From contig CAZZIP010000010.1 in NCBI GenBank assembly GCA_964654415.1, positions 23,018-87,017 on the forward strand: a stretch of DNA of 64,000 nucleotides. The letters are read 5' to 3'. The stretch comes from Methylohalobius sp964654415 (GTDB lineage Bacteria; Pseudomonadota; Gammaproteobacteria; Methylococcales; Methylothermaceae). Below, one piece after another: positions 37,870-46,861 of this stretch. Below the pieces are notes generated by a model. That model worked only from the letters and a program-made list of their open reading frames with translations, searched no databases and was not told the DNA's origin. Position numbers and translations under genes: made by a program. Position 1 is the first letter of the stretch; each line of letters opens with the position of its first letter.

Positions 37870-37891
37870 ACCCGGCTGAGGCCGGGTTTTT
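37870..37891 (+). terminator. Rho-independent terminator
   Basis: ACCCGGC, a TGAG loop and GCCGGGT are followed by five T. It ends the small membrane-protein transcript and overlaps the end of the convergent ubiB gene. Confidence 0.85.
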
Positions 37892-39590
37892 ATTCCTCTT
37901 TTCCCCCGTGGGGCAGATGACCGCCACGCCAAATCGAGATCAACAGCCACACCCCCCCGATCCCGGCGCCAGCAAAGCCTAGCACTCCCAGCATCGGCAA
38001 TCCCCACAGAGTCGGCCCGCCGGAGACGGTCATGACGATGGAAGAGCCAATGATCAGCGACGAGGTCACCATGCCTACCGTCAGACGGCTAGCAGCGCGG
38101 TCGAGGATCCAGCCAAAGTAGTTGAGCTGGTTGAGGTCAACATTGAAGCGCAGACTCCCAGTCTTGACCGCTTTGATCAAGCGCCGCACGTCGTAAGGGA
38201 AGGCGGCGATGATCTCGAACAACTCGCTGGCGGTGCGCCAGCCGCGCCTGAGCACGATGTCCGGCCGGTAGCGGCGCAGCAGCGCATGACGCACATGCGG
38301 GGTGGCGGCGACGATCAGATCGAAGTCTGGATCCACCTGCCGCCCCATCCCATCCAAAGTGAGCAGCGCCTTGAACAGGAGCGCAAGGTCTGGCGGCAAC
38401 ACCAGGTGATAAGTGCGCATCAGATTAGTCAGGTCGCCCAAGATATTGGCAATCTTGAGCTGCTTCAAAGGCAGACCGTGGTAAGTGTCGATGAAGATAT
38501 CCACGTCGGTCAGCAGGGCGTCCATATCTACCTGTACTTCGCCGGCCCAGTCGAGCAACACGTTGGCCGCGCTCCTGGCGTCGCGGTCGATCACTGCTGC
38601 CAAAAGGTCTACGATCTGATGGCGGCGGGTTTCGGACAGGCGCCCCACCATACCGAAATCGATGAAGGCCAGCCGGTTGCCGGGCAAGAAAATGAGGTTG
38701 CCGGGATGGGGGTCGGCGTGAAAAAAGCCGTCGATGAGGATCATCTTCAGCACCGCATCGGTCCCACGTCGGGCCAGAACTTTGCGATTTAAACCCAAAG
38801 CCTCGGCCAGTTGCAGTTTGCGCGCCGGGACCCCCTCGATATAGGCTTGCACGTTGAGGCGCTCAGAACAAAACTCCCAATATATCTTGGGGATCACGAT
38901 CCACGGCTGGCGGGCAAAGTTGGCCGCCATCCGCTCGGCGTTGTGGGCCTCGTTCTCCAAATCCATCTCCCGCCGCAAGGAGGCAGCAAATTGGTGGACG
39001 ATGTCCACTGGGCGGTAGCGGCGCAGCTCCTTGACCTCGCTTTCGGCGATTCGAACTACGCGCTCTAATAGCCGAAGATCAGCCTCTACGACTTCCTCAA
39101 TCCCGGGCCGGCGGATTTTTACAATCACTCGATCGCCGCTGAACAGGCAAGCTCTATGCACCTGGGCAATGGAAGCCGCTGCCAGCGCCTCGGTTTCAAA
39201 TTCGGCAAACACCTGTTCCACCGGCGCCCCCAGGTCTTCTTCCAGCTGGGGCTTGAGCACCTCGAAAGGCAGCGGCGGTACTTGGTCCTGGAGTTTCTCG
39301 AACTCAGCGATCCAGTCCGGCGGAAACAAGTCCACCCGCGTGGCCAAAATCTGGCCCAGCTTGATGAAGGTTGGGCCCATTTCTTCGAGGGCTCGACGAA
39401 TCCGCTGCGCCGTATTGAGCTGAACCAGTTCTTCTACGGCTTTCCAATGCAGCGCCCGGCCTGCCTGCTCGAAAGCGTGCGCCAACCCCAGCCTGCGCAC
39501 AAAACCGGTAAACCCATAGCGGATCAGGATGAGGCTCAGATCGTAAAGACGGCCGAGATCGTGGATTGCGCTGACGGCTTCCCACAACAT
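37890..39590 (-). CDS. ubiB: UbiB-family atypical kinase (ubiquinone biosynthesis/ABC1)
   Basis: UbiB is an ABC1/ADCK atypical protein-kinase-like ATPase needed for ubiquinone synthesis. The 566-residue protein carries the family's KxGQ motif (FIKLGQILATR), the Ala-rich AAASIAQVHRA loop that replaces the Gly-rich loop, and VIVKIRRPGIEE with the ATP Lys. HADPHPGNL and DFGMVG also match. Two C-terminal membrane helices fall near 505-550. Its start overlaps the upstream gene's stop as TGATG. AarF-type paralogues exist, so the exact member is inferred. Confidence 0.87.
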   Translation of the reverse strand: MLWEAVSAIHDLGRLYDLSLILIRYGFTGFVRRLGLAHAFEQAGRALHWKAVEELVQLNTAQRIRRALEEMGPTFIKLGQILATRVDLFPPDWIAEFEKLQDQVPPLPFEVLKPQLEEDLGAPVEQVFAEFETEALAAASIAQVHRACLFSGDRVIVKIRRPGIEEVVEADLRLLERVVRIAESEVKELRRYRPVDIVHQFAASLRREMDLENEAHNAERMAANFARQPWIVIPKIYWEFCSERLNVQAYIEGVPARKLQLAEALGLNRKVLARRGTDAVLKMILIDGFFHADPHPGNLIFLPGNRLAFIDFGMVGRLSETRRHQIVDLLAAVIDRDARSAANVLLDWAGEVQVDMDALLTDVDIFIDTYHGLPLKQLKIANILGDLTNLMRTYHLVLPPDLALLFKALLTLDGMGRQVDPDFDLIVAATPHVRHALLRRYRPDIVLRRGWRTASELFEIIAAFPYDVRRLIKAVKTGSLRFNVDLNQLNYFGWILDRAASRLTVGMVTSSLIIGSSIVMTVSGGPTLWGLPMLGVLGFAGAGIGGVWLLISIWRGGHLPHGGKEE

Positions 39591-40345
39591 CAGCCTTGAT
39601 CAGGCTTTTCTGGCTGGTTTTTTTTGATCTGCCGGTCAAGCGCATCGGCGATCCCAGCCAGGAAACCGCTGGTGATCGCCGCAAGTTGCGCTCCGGTAGT
39701 ACGGGCAGTCTCTAGCCCCGCTTTAAACCCCCATTGACCGGCTTGCTGAAGTTTGCGCGGCAGGGTCTGCATGACCTCGCTCAGGTATTCACCCACCGCA
39801 GTGCCGCTGTCATGGGCGTGGCGGAGCAAATCGGTCAGGATTTCACCCACCTGGGCGCTGCCTTTTTTAGCCACGTCGGCCAAAGTGTCCAGATAGAGCT
39901 TTTCCATCTCGACCAATTGATCGAATGCTCGCTTGACCTCTTGCTCAGCAAATTCATCTGCCCGGCTTGCTGCCTCCTCCAAAGCCAGTTTGGACGCCTC
40001 CGCGGCTTTGACCAAACCTTCTTCCAAACCTTTGACCACCTCTTCCAACGCTTGACGGGCAAGGCTTCCATGGGTTTCGATTCCAGCACTGGCACCTTGT
40101 ATGACGGTCTCAATAATCGCCTTTATTTGGGTAGCGTCCAATTTACCTTCGGCCAGGGCCTCAACCGTCAACCGGCGGACTTTTTCACGGATGGCCTCCT
40201 TGCTTTCGACCGCTTCTTGAACCGAAGCTTTAAGCTGCGCCGCAGCAAACTGAGCCTCTTGCTCGGCCCCACCTTGGGGGGGCGCTTCGGCCGTGGATTT
40301 ATTACCTTGGCGTTCGTCAGAATGAGAATCGCCTGAATGATTCAT
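39590..40345 (-). CDS. Helical repeat-like protein, DUF6781-type
   Basis: The 251-residue product is almost entirely predicted helix, rich in Ala, Glu, Lys and Gln, with no cysteine and no signal peptide, resembling apolipoprotein- or phasin-like amphipathic proteins. The start at 40345 follows GGAGGG; an upstream in-frame ATG at 40432 is less likely. It is translationally coupled to ubiB, so a role with that membrane-lipid-related kinase is possible. I believe it matches the DUF6781 group, but this is from memory of the pattern. Confidence 0.7.
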   Translation of the reverse strand: MNHSGDSHSDERQGNKSTAEAPPQGGAEQEAQFAAAQLKASVQEAVESKEAIREKVRRLTVEALAEGKLDATQIKAIIETVIQGASAGIETHGSLARQALEEVVKGLEEGLVKAAEASKLALEEAASRADEFAEQEVKRAFDQLVEMEKLYLDTLADVAKKGSAQVGEILTDLLRHAHDSGTAVGEYLSEVMQTLPRKLQQAGQWGFKAGLETARTTGAQLAAITSGFLAGIADALDRQIKKNQPEKPDQG

Positions 40346-40489
40346 AAATTTCCCTCCACATAAAGTCTTTGCTTTGCCTCTTGCGCTATAGTCGCCAAAA
40401 GCTAAGTAAACTGCAAGCGTGCCAGATGTCAAAGCCGACCAATTAGGCTAGAATAGCGAGTTTGGAGATTCACCTTTTTAAGGTTTTGC

Positions 40490-40663
40490 ATGTTTAAACG
40501 AACCCGGCATCGGCGCATCCTCGGTGCCGTCCTGATCGCCTTTGGTGGCTTGTTGATGTGGCTAGCTCCGGAAATTTTGGCTGGAGTAATCGTGATCTTG
40601 ATCGCCATCGCGTTGGAAATCCTCGGAATCGCTTTAGAACACCGAGAGCGTAGGCACTCCTGA
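40490..40663 (+). CDS. 57-residue membrane protein
   Basis: A short open frame starts at ATG 40490 with AAGG six bases upstream. It encodes a basic N-terminus (MFKRTRHRR), two closely spaced hydrophobic segments (about 10-26 and 29-49) and a charged tail (EHRERRHS). It lies between the divergent DUF6781 gene and dxs. Not assigned to a family. Confidence 0.55.
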   Translation: MFKRTRHRRILGAVLIAFGGLLMWLAPEILAGVIVILIAIALEILGIALEHRERRHS

Positions 40664-40741
40664 AAGCGCTTGCATGACCCTCCAAGTCGTTGGATAATGG
40701 CAACATCTTCGTGAGTTCCGCGCCAACTCTCAACCGCTACC

Positions 40742-42631
40742 ATGATCGACCATAGACAATATCCCCTGCTCAGCCGCATCAACTCAGCCGAAGACCTGCG
40801 CCAACTGGACGGAAGAGAATTGAAACAGTTGGCGGACGAAGTTCGCCACTACCTGCTTGAATGCGTCAGCCGCTCTGGCGGGCACCTGGCGGCAGGACTG
40901 GGTACGGTGGAACTGACCATCGCCCTCCACTACGTGTTCAACACGCCCTACGATCGCTTGGTCTGGGATGTCGGCCATCAGGCTTACCCCCACAAGATTC
41001 TCACCGGCCGCCGTGACCGGCTCCCGACGATCCGCAAACGGGGGGGACTTGCACCCTTTCCCAAACGCGCCGAGAGCCCCTACGACGCTTTTGGGGTCGG
41101 CCATTCTAGCACTTCGATTTCGGCCGCCTTGGGAATGGCCATCGCTGCCTCTCTGGAAGGGCGCGACCAACGCGCGGTGGCGATCATTGGCGACGGCGGG
41201 TTGACCGGAGGAATGGCGTTCGAGGCCCTCAACCACGCCGGCGCTTTGGACGCCAATCTGCTGGTGATCTTAAACGACAACGAGATGTCGATCTCCCCCA
41301 ACGTCGGCGCGCTTACCAATTATTTGGCTAAGATTCTTTCCAGCAAGCTTTACACTACGGTGCGCGAAGGGAGCAAGCTGATTCTAAAACGCATCCCGGA
41401 AGTTTGGGAACTGGCCCGCCGCGCCGAAGAACACGTCAAGGGGATGGTTGCACCCGGAACCTTGTTCGAAGAATTGGGTTTTAACTACATCGGTCCCATC
41501 GATGGTCACGACCTAGATACCCTGATCGCCACCCTCAGAAACCTTCGCGAGCTTAAAGGCCCGCAACTCCTCCACGTGGTTACCAAGAAAGGCAAAGGGT
41601 ATCTTCCGGCCGAACGCGACCCAGTTGCCTATCACGGAGTCTCGCCGTTTGATCCCAGTCAGGAGACTTTGACCAAAGCTCCCACTCAGGGCGTAAGCTA
41701 TACCCAGGTATTTGGCCAGTGGCTGTGTGATATGGCCGAGCGCGAGCCGAAACTCATCGGTATCACCCCGGCTATGCGCGAGGGTTCAGGATTGGTAGAG
41801 TTTTCTGAGCGCTTCCCAAACCGCTATTTTGACGTCGGGATCGCCGAACAGCACGCGGTCACCCTGGCTGCAGGTCTCGCCTGTGAAGGGTACAAACCGG
41901 TAGTAGCGATCTATTCCACCTTTCTCCAACGCGGTTATGATCAGCTGATCCACGACGTGGCCCTGCAAAACCTACCCGTGCTGTTTGCCATCGACCGCGC
42001 CGGCCTGGTAGGGCCGGACGGTCCTACCCACGCCGGCAGTTTCGACTTGAGCTTTTTGCGCTGTATCCCCAACCTGGTAGTGATGACGCCTGCGGACGAG
42101 AACGAGTGCCGCCGGATGTTGACCACCGGAATTGAATACGGTGGACCTGCTGCGGTTCGGTATCCCCGGGGTTCAGGTCCCGGGAGCAAGGTAGAGCGCG
42201 AGCTTTCTACCCTGCCCATCGGCAAGGGCGAGGTCCGCCGCCACGGGAAAAAAGTCGCCATTCTAGCCTTTGGTTCTATGGTTGCACCGGCCTTAGAGGC
42301 CGCCGAACTGCTGGACGCGACCGTGGCCAACATGCGCTTTGTCAAGCCGCTAGATGAGGCGCTGGTGCTTGACCTAGCTCGGAATCACGATTATCTGGTG
42401 ACGGTAGAGGAAAACGCCGTCATGGGAGGTGCAGGCAGTGCCGTAAGCGAGTGTCTTGCTGCCCATCGCTGTCTGGTGCCGGTCCTCCACCTGGGATTGC
42501 CGGATCGCTTTTTGGAGCACGGCAGCCGCGAAGAACTCCTGGCCGAAGTCGGCCTCGACGCCCGCGGCATCCGCTTGCGAATCGAGCGTTTCTTAAAGCA
42601 GAACCACCCGCTCAAGGTCATCGCTCCATGA
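40742..42631 (+). CDS. dxs: 1-deoxy-D-xylulose-5-phosphate synthase
   Basis: Dxs condenses pyruvate and glyceraldehyde-3-phosphate, the entry to the MEP isoprenoid pathway that feeds squalene and hopanoid synthesis. The 629-residue protein has DVGHQAYPHKILTGRRD, the thiamine diphosphate motif GDGGLTGGMAFEALNHAG and the transketolase C-terminal region (DVGIAEQHAVTLAAGL). Its stop overlaps the apt start as ATGA. The hopanoid genes that use its product begin about 400 bases further on. Confidence 0.97.
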   Translation: MIDHRQYPLLSRINSAEDLRQLDGRELKQLADEVRHYLLECVSRSGGHLAAGLGTVELTIALHYVFNTPYDRLVWDVGHQAYPHKILTGRRDRLPTIRKRGGLAPFPKRAESPYDAFGVGHSSTSISAALGMAIAASLEGRDQRAVAIIGDGGLTGGMAFEALNHAGALDANLLVILNDNEMSISPNVGALTNYLAKILSSKLYTTVREGSKLILKRIPEVWELARRAEEHVKGMVAPGTLFEELGFNYIGPIDGHDLDTLIATLRNLRELKGPQLLHVVTKKGKGYLPAERDPVAYHGVSPFDPSQETLTKAPTQGVSYTQVFGQWLCDMAEREPKLIGITPAMREGSGLVEFSERFPNRYFDVGIAEQHAVTLAAGLACEGYKPVVAIYSTFLQRGYDQLIHDVALQNLPVLFAIDRAGLVGPDGPTHAGSFDLSFLRCIPNLVVMTPADENECRRMLTTGIEYGGPAAVRYPRGSGPGSKVERELSTLPIGKGEVRRHGKKVAILAFGSMVAPALEAAELLDATVANMRFVKPLDEALVLDLARNHDYLVTVEENAVMGGAGSAVSECLAAHRCLVPVLHLGLPDRFLEHGSREELLAEVGLDARGIRLRIERFLKQNHPLKVIAP

Positions 42632-43161
42632 CTTCCTTCGACTGGCAGTCCCAAATCAAGAAGAAAATCCGCACCATTCCCGATTTTCCAGGGCCAGGCA
42701 TTCAGTTCAAGGACATCACCCCTCTGGTCAAGGATCCAGCCATGCTCAGGCTTGCCGTCCACCACCTGATCCACCCGTTCGTCGGGATGCCGATCACCGC
42801 CGTCGCCGGGATGGAAGCGCGTGGGTTCATTTTCGGCAGCCTTGCGGCTTGGGAACTCGGCGTGGGGTTCGTGCCGCTGCGCAAACCCGGTAAGCTCCCT
42901 TACGATGTCCAAAGCGTCTCTTATACTTTGGAATACGGCGAAAGCACTTTGGAGGCTCACGTCGATGCCGTAGGTCCAGGCGATCTCGTGCTGCTCGTGG
43001 ACGATCTCCTGGCCACCGGCGGCACCGCCCGAGCCAGCTGCGAATTGGTGGAACGCTTAGGCGCCGAAGTCTTTGCCCTCGCTTTCGTGATCGAGCTGCA
43101 AGCCCTCAGAGGCCGCCAAACGCTCGCCGGCTATTCGGTCCACAGTTTGCTCGCTCTCTAG
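42628..43161 (+). CDS. apt: Adenine phosphoribosyltransferase
   Basis: Apt salvages adenine to AMP. The 177-residue protein starts at the ATG overlapping the dxs stop. It has IPDFPGPGIQFKDITPL at the N-terminus and the PRPP-binding motif VLLVDDLLATGGTA. Adenine salvage next to hopanoid genes is notable because HpnG releases adenine from adenosylhopane. The last 105 bases overlap, antisense, the end of hpnB. Confidence 0.94.
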   Translation: MTSFDWQSQIKKKIRTIPDFPGPGIQFKDITPLVKDPAMLRLAVHHLIHPFVGMPITAVAGMEARGFIFGSLAAWELGVGFVPLRKPGKLPYDVQSVSYTLEYGESTLEAHVDAVGPGDLVLLVDDLLATGGTARASCELVERLGAEVFALAFVIELQALRGRQTLAGYSVHSLLAL

Positions 43162-44295
43162 ACTCGCTGCATAAGCCGTCGCCTCCCGGCCATACACCCG
43201 CCCTTTCCAGCGGCTGCGCTCGCCGCGAAAGTAACGCAGCGCTGAATCCCAAGTCATTGCAAGATACAGCGTGCCGACGACGGGCAAGGCCAGGCCAAAT
43301 GCCCATGGCAGACGGTAGAAACCCAATATAGGTCGGTAGGAAAGCATCATCGTCCCCAAGCTCATCGCGCCGAGCCACCAAAATTTCGGCACAAACAGCG
43401 CGATCACCGGCACCCAGGCCATCACCCCCAATATCCAAGTGCACAATGCCAGGAGCAAAATCGAGTAGCGCAGCTGGGTAAAAGCCGTGCGCGCGACCAT
43501 CTCCCAGATCGGAGTCAGATCGTTATAACTTCGCTGGCTGATGACTCCATGCGAAAGCCCGATCCACGTACGATAACCTAATCGCTTGACTTGCTTGGCT
43601 AAGGTGCAATCGTCGATTAAGGCATCCTTTAGACTGGAAAATGCCCCGCACTTCCTAAGCACCTCAGTTTTGGTCAGAATGCAACCACCGGCTGCAGCCG
43701 CCACCCGGCTCGCCCTGGAATTGGCCAGAGCAAATGGGTAAAGCAGTTTGAAGAAATAGACAAATGCCGGCAAAAGCAGTTTTTCCCAGAGGCCCTCGGT
43801 CTTGAGCTTAGCCATGATGGAGACAAAATCCAGGTGCTCGCGCGTCAGTTTGTCGAGCAACGCAGCCAGCATCCCAGGCTCAAGTCGGATATCGGCATCA
43901 AGCAGCAGGACTTTATCCGTCTTGACTTGCTTTAACCCCTGCTCCAAGGCCCAAAGCTTGCCGCTCCAGCCAGAAGGAAGTGGCTCTCCCGATAGGACAG
44001 TCAAGGCAAGCTGCTGCACCTTGCGCGCAACAGCAGCGGTGTCATCTTCGGAATTGTCATCTACCACGATGACCGTGAGGCCCGGCGCCTGCCTAGCAAG
44101 GGACTTTAGGGTTTCAGCGATGACCTCAGCCTCGTTGCGGGCTGGGATCAGGACGGTCAGATCGAGATCGGGGAAACCAGCCTGGCTGGCGGCTGGTTCC
44201 AAGACTTCGCGATTGCGCCAAGGTTGCCACGGCAGAGCCAATAAAACACCCCATAGCACAGCCGCTCCCGTAGCCAATACGCCAAACCAATCCAT
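43057..44295 (-). CDS. hpnB: Hopene-associated glycosyltransferase HpnB
   Basis: HpnB is a family 2 glycosyltransferase linked to hopanoid clusters; its acceptor is not firmly established. The 412-residue protein has an N-terminal membrane anchor and a GT-A domain with LIPARNEAEVI, VVDDNSEDDT, LLDADIRLEPG and SGWSGKLWALEQG. Several C-terminal membrane segments follow. The pattern fits HpnB better than the ceramide-glucosyltransferase-like HpnI. The C-terminal tail (about residues 375-412) is encoded opposite the end of apt. It is 15 bases after hpnH. Confidence 0.85.
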   Translation of the reverse strand: MDWFGVLATGAAVLWGVLLALPWQPWRNREVLEPAASQAGFPDLDLTVLIPARNEAEVIAETLKSLARQAPGLTVIVVDDNSEDDTAAVARKVQQLALTVLSGEPLPSGWSGKLWALEQGLKQVKTDKVLLLDADIRLEPGMLAALLDKLTREHLDFVSIMAKLKTEGLWEKLLLPAFVYFFKLLYPFALANSRASRVAAAAGGCILTKTEVLRKCGAFSSLKDALIDDCTLAKQVKRLGYRTWIGLSHGVISQRSYNDLTPIWEMVARTAFTQLRYSILLLALCTWILGVMAWVPVIALFVPKFWWLGAMSLGTMMLSYRPILGFYRLPWAFGLALPVVGTLYLAMTWDSALRYFRGERSRWKGRVYGREATAYAASLESEQTVDRIAGERLAASEGLQLDHESEGKDFGA

Positions 44296-44310
44296 GGATA
44301 GGGTTTTAGG

Positions 44311-45411
44311 CTATTTGACGGCCTCAGCTGGCTCAGATAGAGGCTGCATGCTTTTCAGATAAGCAGGAACTGGTTCTGGTGCCATCGGCCCAGAGGTGCG
44401 CGGTCCGAACAATGCTACCCGAGCCGCCTCCAGCGGATGGGCTAGAGTATCTGCTACTGCGGTAGGCTCGTAGCCGCAGTGGGCCATGCAATTGGCGCAC
44501 TTGGGGTGGTTAGCGGTACCGTATTTTTCCCACGGTGTAGTTTCCATCAACTCCTTGAAGCTCCTAGCGTACCCCTCGTCGGCCAGGAAATAGCAAGGCT
44601 TCTGCCAGCCGAACACATTGCGGGTAGGATTGCCCCAAGGCGTGCATGCATAGGACCGATTGCCGGCCAGAAAATCCAGATAGAAAGCAGAGTGGTTAAG
44701 CCGCCATTTCTTGCCTGACCGCTTGCCTAGCTGAAACAAGCGCCTGAATAAATTTTTGGTCTCTGGATTGCGGATGAAGACATCCTGGCGCGGCGCCCGC
44801 TCGTATTGGAACCCTGGGGAAATGGTCACGGCCTCTACTCCAAGGTCCATGCAGAAATCCAGGAACTCGGCGATTTCCTCAGCGCTTTCGCCTTGGAACA
44901 AGGTACAATTGACCGTCACCCGAAAACCTCGGTTCAACGCCTCGCGGATCGCTTCCACCGCGCGCTCGAAAACCCCTTCCTGGCAGACCGAGGCATCATG
45001 GCGCGCTTTCAGGCCGTCCAGATGAACAGAAAAGGTCAGATAAGGAGAAGGCGTGTAATCCTTCATGCGCTTCTTCAAAAGCAGCGCATTGGTGCACAGA
45101 TAAACGAATTTTTTGCGCCGAACGATCCCCTCCACGATTTTAGGCATGTCCTTGTGGAGCAGCGGCTCGCCGCCGGGAATAGAAACTACCGGCGCACCAC
45201 ATTCATCCACCGCCTGCAAGCACTCCTCCACGCTCAGCCGCTGCTTTAGGACCTCGTCTGGATGTTCGATCTTGCCGCATCCAGCGCAGGCTAGGTTGCA
45301 CTGGAACAAGGGCTCCAGCATTAGCACCAACGGGTAGCGGCGCTCCCCTTTGAGTTTTTTGATCAGAAGGTAGCGAGCAATAGCAAGCTTTTGCCTGAGA
45401 GGAATGCTCAT
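44311..45411 (-). CDS. hpnH: Adenosylhopane synthase HpnH (radical SAM)
   Basis: HpnH joins a 5'-deoxyadenosyl group to diploptene, the first step of bacteriohopanepolyol side-chain synthesis. The 366-residue protein has the radical SAM cluster motif CNLACAGC with cysteines at 38, 42 and 45. A C-terminal region with further cysteines (HPKCANCMAHCGY) is typical of HpnH. It is divergent from the squalene synthase-shc operon and precedes hpnB. Confidence 0.94.
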   Translation of the reverse strand: MSIPLRQKLAIARYLLIKKLKGERRYPLVLMLEPLFQCNLACAGCGKIEHPDEVLKQRLSVEECLQAVDECGAPVVSIPGGEPLLHKDMPKIVEGIVRRKKFVYLCTNALLLKKRMKDYTPSPYLTFSVHLDGLKARHDASVCQEGVFERAVEAIREALNRGFRVTVNCTLFQGESAEEIAEFLDFCMDLGVEAVTISPGFQYERAPRQDVFIRNPETKNLFRRLFQLGKRSGKKWRLNHSAFYLDFLAGNRSYACTPWGNPTRNVFGWQKPCYFLADEGYARSFKELMETTPWEKYGTANHPKCANCMAHCGYEPTAVADTLAHPLEAARVALFGPRTSGPMAPEPVPAYLKSMQPLSEPAEAVK

Positions 45412-45620
45412 CGTGCTTTCTCCTTAAAGAAGTCTTTGGTATCGTCCAGCGTATTCCTGACTATTTAGCTATAGTTTAGCCGCTGAAAGCAACTGGTTTT
45501 TAGCAAAAGTTTTGATCAGGCAATCCATTCGTTGTCAAAAAGCCACAAAACTTAAGGGCTTTCTGCCAGAAGATTTGGAAAGCCAAGTATAGCCTGATTA
45601 GGCAAAAATACAACAATAAC

Positions 45621-45648
45621 TTGACGATAGAACCAAAATCCATAGAAT
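45621..45648 (+). promoter_or_regulatory. Predicted sigma-70 promoter for the squalene-hopene operon
   Basis: TTGACG, a 16-base spacer and TAGAAT lie in the 290-base divergent gap between hpnH and the squalene synthase gene. Both hexamers match five of six consensus positions. The rest of this gap is AT-rich with no gene. Confidence 0.6.
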
Positions 45649-45725
45649 GGAGGTCAATTTCCATCCAATCATAACAACAGCTACCCAAGCACATTTTCTT
45701 CGTGGGGAAAAGCCTTTTTAGTTCT

Positions 45726-46838
45726 ATGAGAAGCCCAACTTCCGCCATCCGCGAAGACCTTCATACGCTCACTGACTCGGCTTTTCAAGCTTATTTCCTC
45801 GCTGGCGTCTCGCGCACCTTTGCCTTGACCATTCCGCAGCTACCCGAATCCGTTCATCAGGTAATCGCTAACGGCTATCTCTTGTGCCGGATCGTCGATA
45901 CCATCGAAGATGAAGCCACCCTTGACCGAAACACTAAACGTCATTTCTGTGAGCGCTTCGTGGCGGTAGTACAGGGCAGAGAGGATGCAAGCTTATTCTC
46001 TCGGGATTTCGCCGCCCGCCTTTCCGACCGCACTCCCCCGGCGGAACAAGAACTGATACGCGCCATCCCCAGAGTCATCGCCATTACCCATGGGTTTTCC
46101 CACGCCGATATTGAGGCCCTGGCCCGTTGCGTGGCGATCATGAGCCATGGCATGGCCGAGTTCCAAGAGCGGGAGCTGCGTTGCGGGCTTGCGACTCTAA
46201 TGGATCTGAACCGCTACTGCTATTACGTGGCGGGAGTAGTGGGGGAAATGCTGACTCAGGTATTCTGCAACCACTTCGAGCCCCTGGCAAGGCTCAAGGA
46301 ACGCATGCTTGAGCTTGCAGTCTCGTTCGGGCAAGGACTGCAGATGACCAACATCCTCAAAGACGTTTGGGATGATCTTGAGCGCGGCGTGTGCTGGCTA
46401 CCCCGCGATATCTTCGAGGCCCATGGCTACGATCTCGGCAATCTCCATCCTGGCCACCAGAACCCAGCATTTGCCGCCGGGCTACGCGATCTGATCGCCA
46501 TCGCTCATGGACACTTGCACAACGCGTTGGAATACACTCTGCTGATCCCAAAATACGAAACTGGGTTACGCGATTTCTGCTTGTGGGCACTGGGGATGGC
46601 GATCCTGACCTTGCGCAAGATCGACCGCCATCCCTACTTCAGCCGCTCCGCCGAAGTTAAGATCTCGCGCCGCAGCGTCAAAGTCGTCGTGCTCACCACC
46701 CGTTTGGGTCATCGTCACGATGGCTTGCTGCGGTGGTTATTCAACATCGCCAGCCGCGGCCTGCCCGGACCGGCACCGATAGAACAGCTTGCGCTTAGCC
46801 GACCGCCGCAAATCGCCGCTCAATCCTTATCTTTGTAG
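45726..46838 (+). CDS. Squalene synthase (one-enzyme, eukaryote-like)
   Basis: This enzyme couples two farnesyl diphosphates to squalene. The product is 370 residues from ATG 45726; a GTG at 45702 would add eight residues and neither has a clear Shine-Dalgarno. The two Asp-rich Mg sites read DTIED and DVWDD, with RYCYYVAGVVGEM between. The length and YYVAG block follow the FDFT1-type family rather than the shorter HpnC/HpnD pair, and no HpnE gene is present, consistent with single-enzyme squalene synthesis. It heads the plus-strand hopanoid operon. Confidence 0.88.
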   Translation: MRSPTSAIREDLHTLTDSAFQAYFLAGVSRTFALTIPQLPESVHQVIANGYLLCRIVDTIEDEATLDRNTKRHFCERFVAVVQGREDASLFSRDFAARLSDRTPPAEQELIRAIPRVIAITHGFSHADIEALARCVAIMSHGMAEFQERELRCGLATLMDLNRYCYYVAGVVGEMLTQVFCNHFEPLARLKERMLELAVSFGQGLQMTNILKDVWDDLERGVCWLPRDIFEAHGYDLGNLHPGHQNPAFAAGLRDLIAIAHGHLHNALEYTLLIPKYETGLRDFCLWALGMAILTLRKIDRHPYFSRSAEVKISRRSVKVVVLTTRLGHRHDGLLRWLFNIASRGLPGPAPIEQLALSRPPQIAAQSLSL

Positions 46839-46861
46839 ACAACCATCAAGAGGCCAAATCG

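Noticed and set aside
43057..44295. Calling the hopanoid glycosyltransferase HpnI
   Set aside because: The motifs (LIPARNEAEVI, SGWSGKLWAL) fit HpnB. HpnI has a ceramide-glucosyltransferase-type N-terminus that is not seen here.
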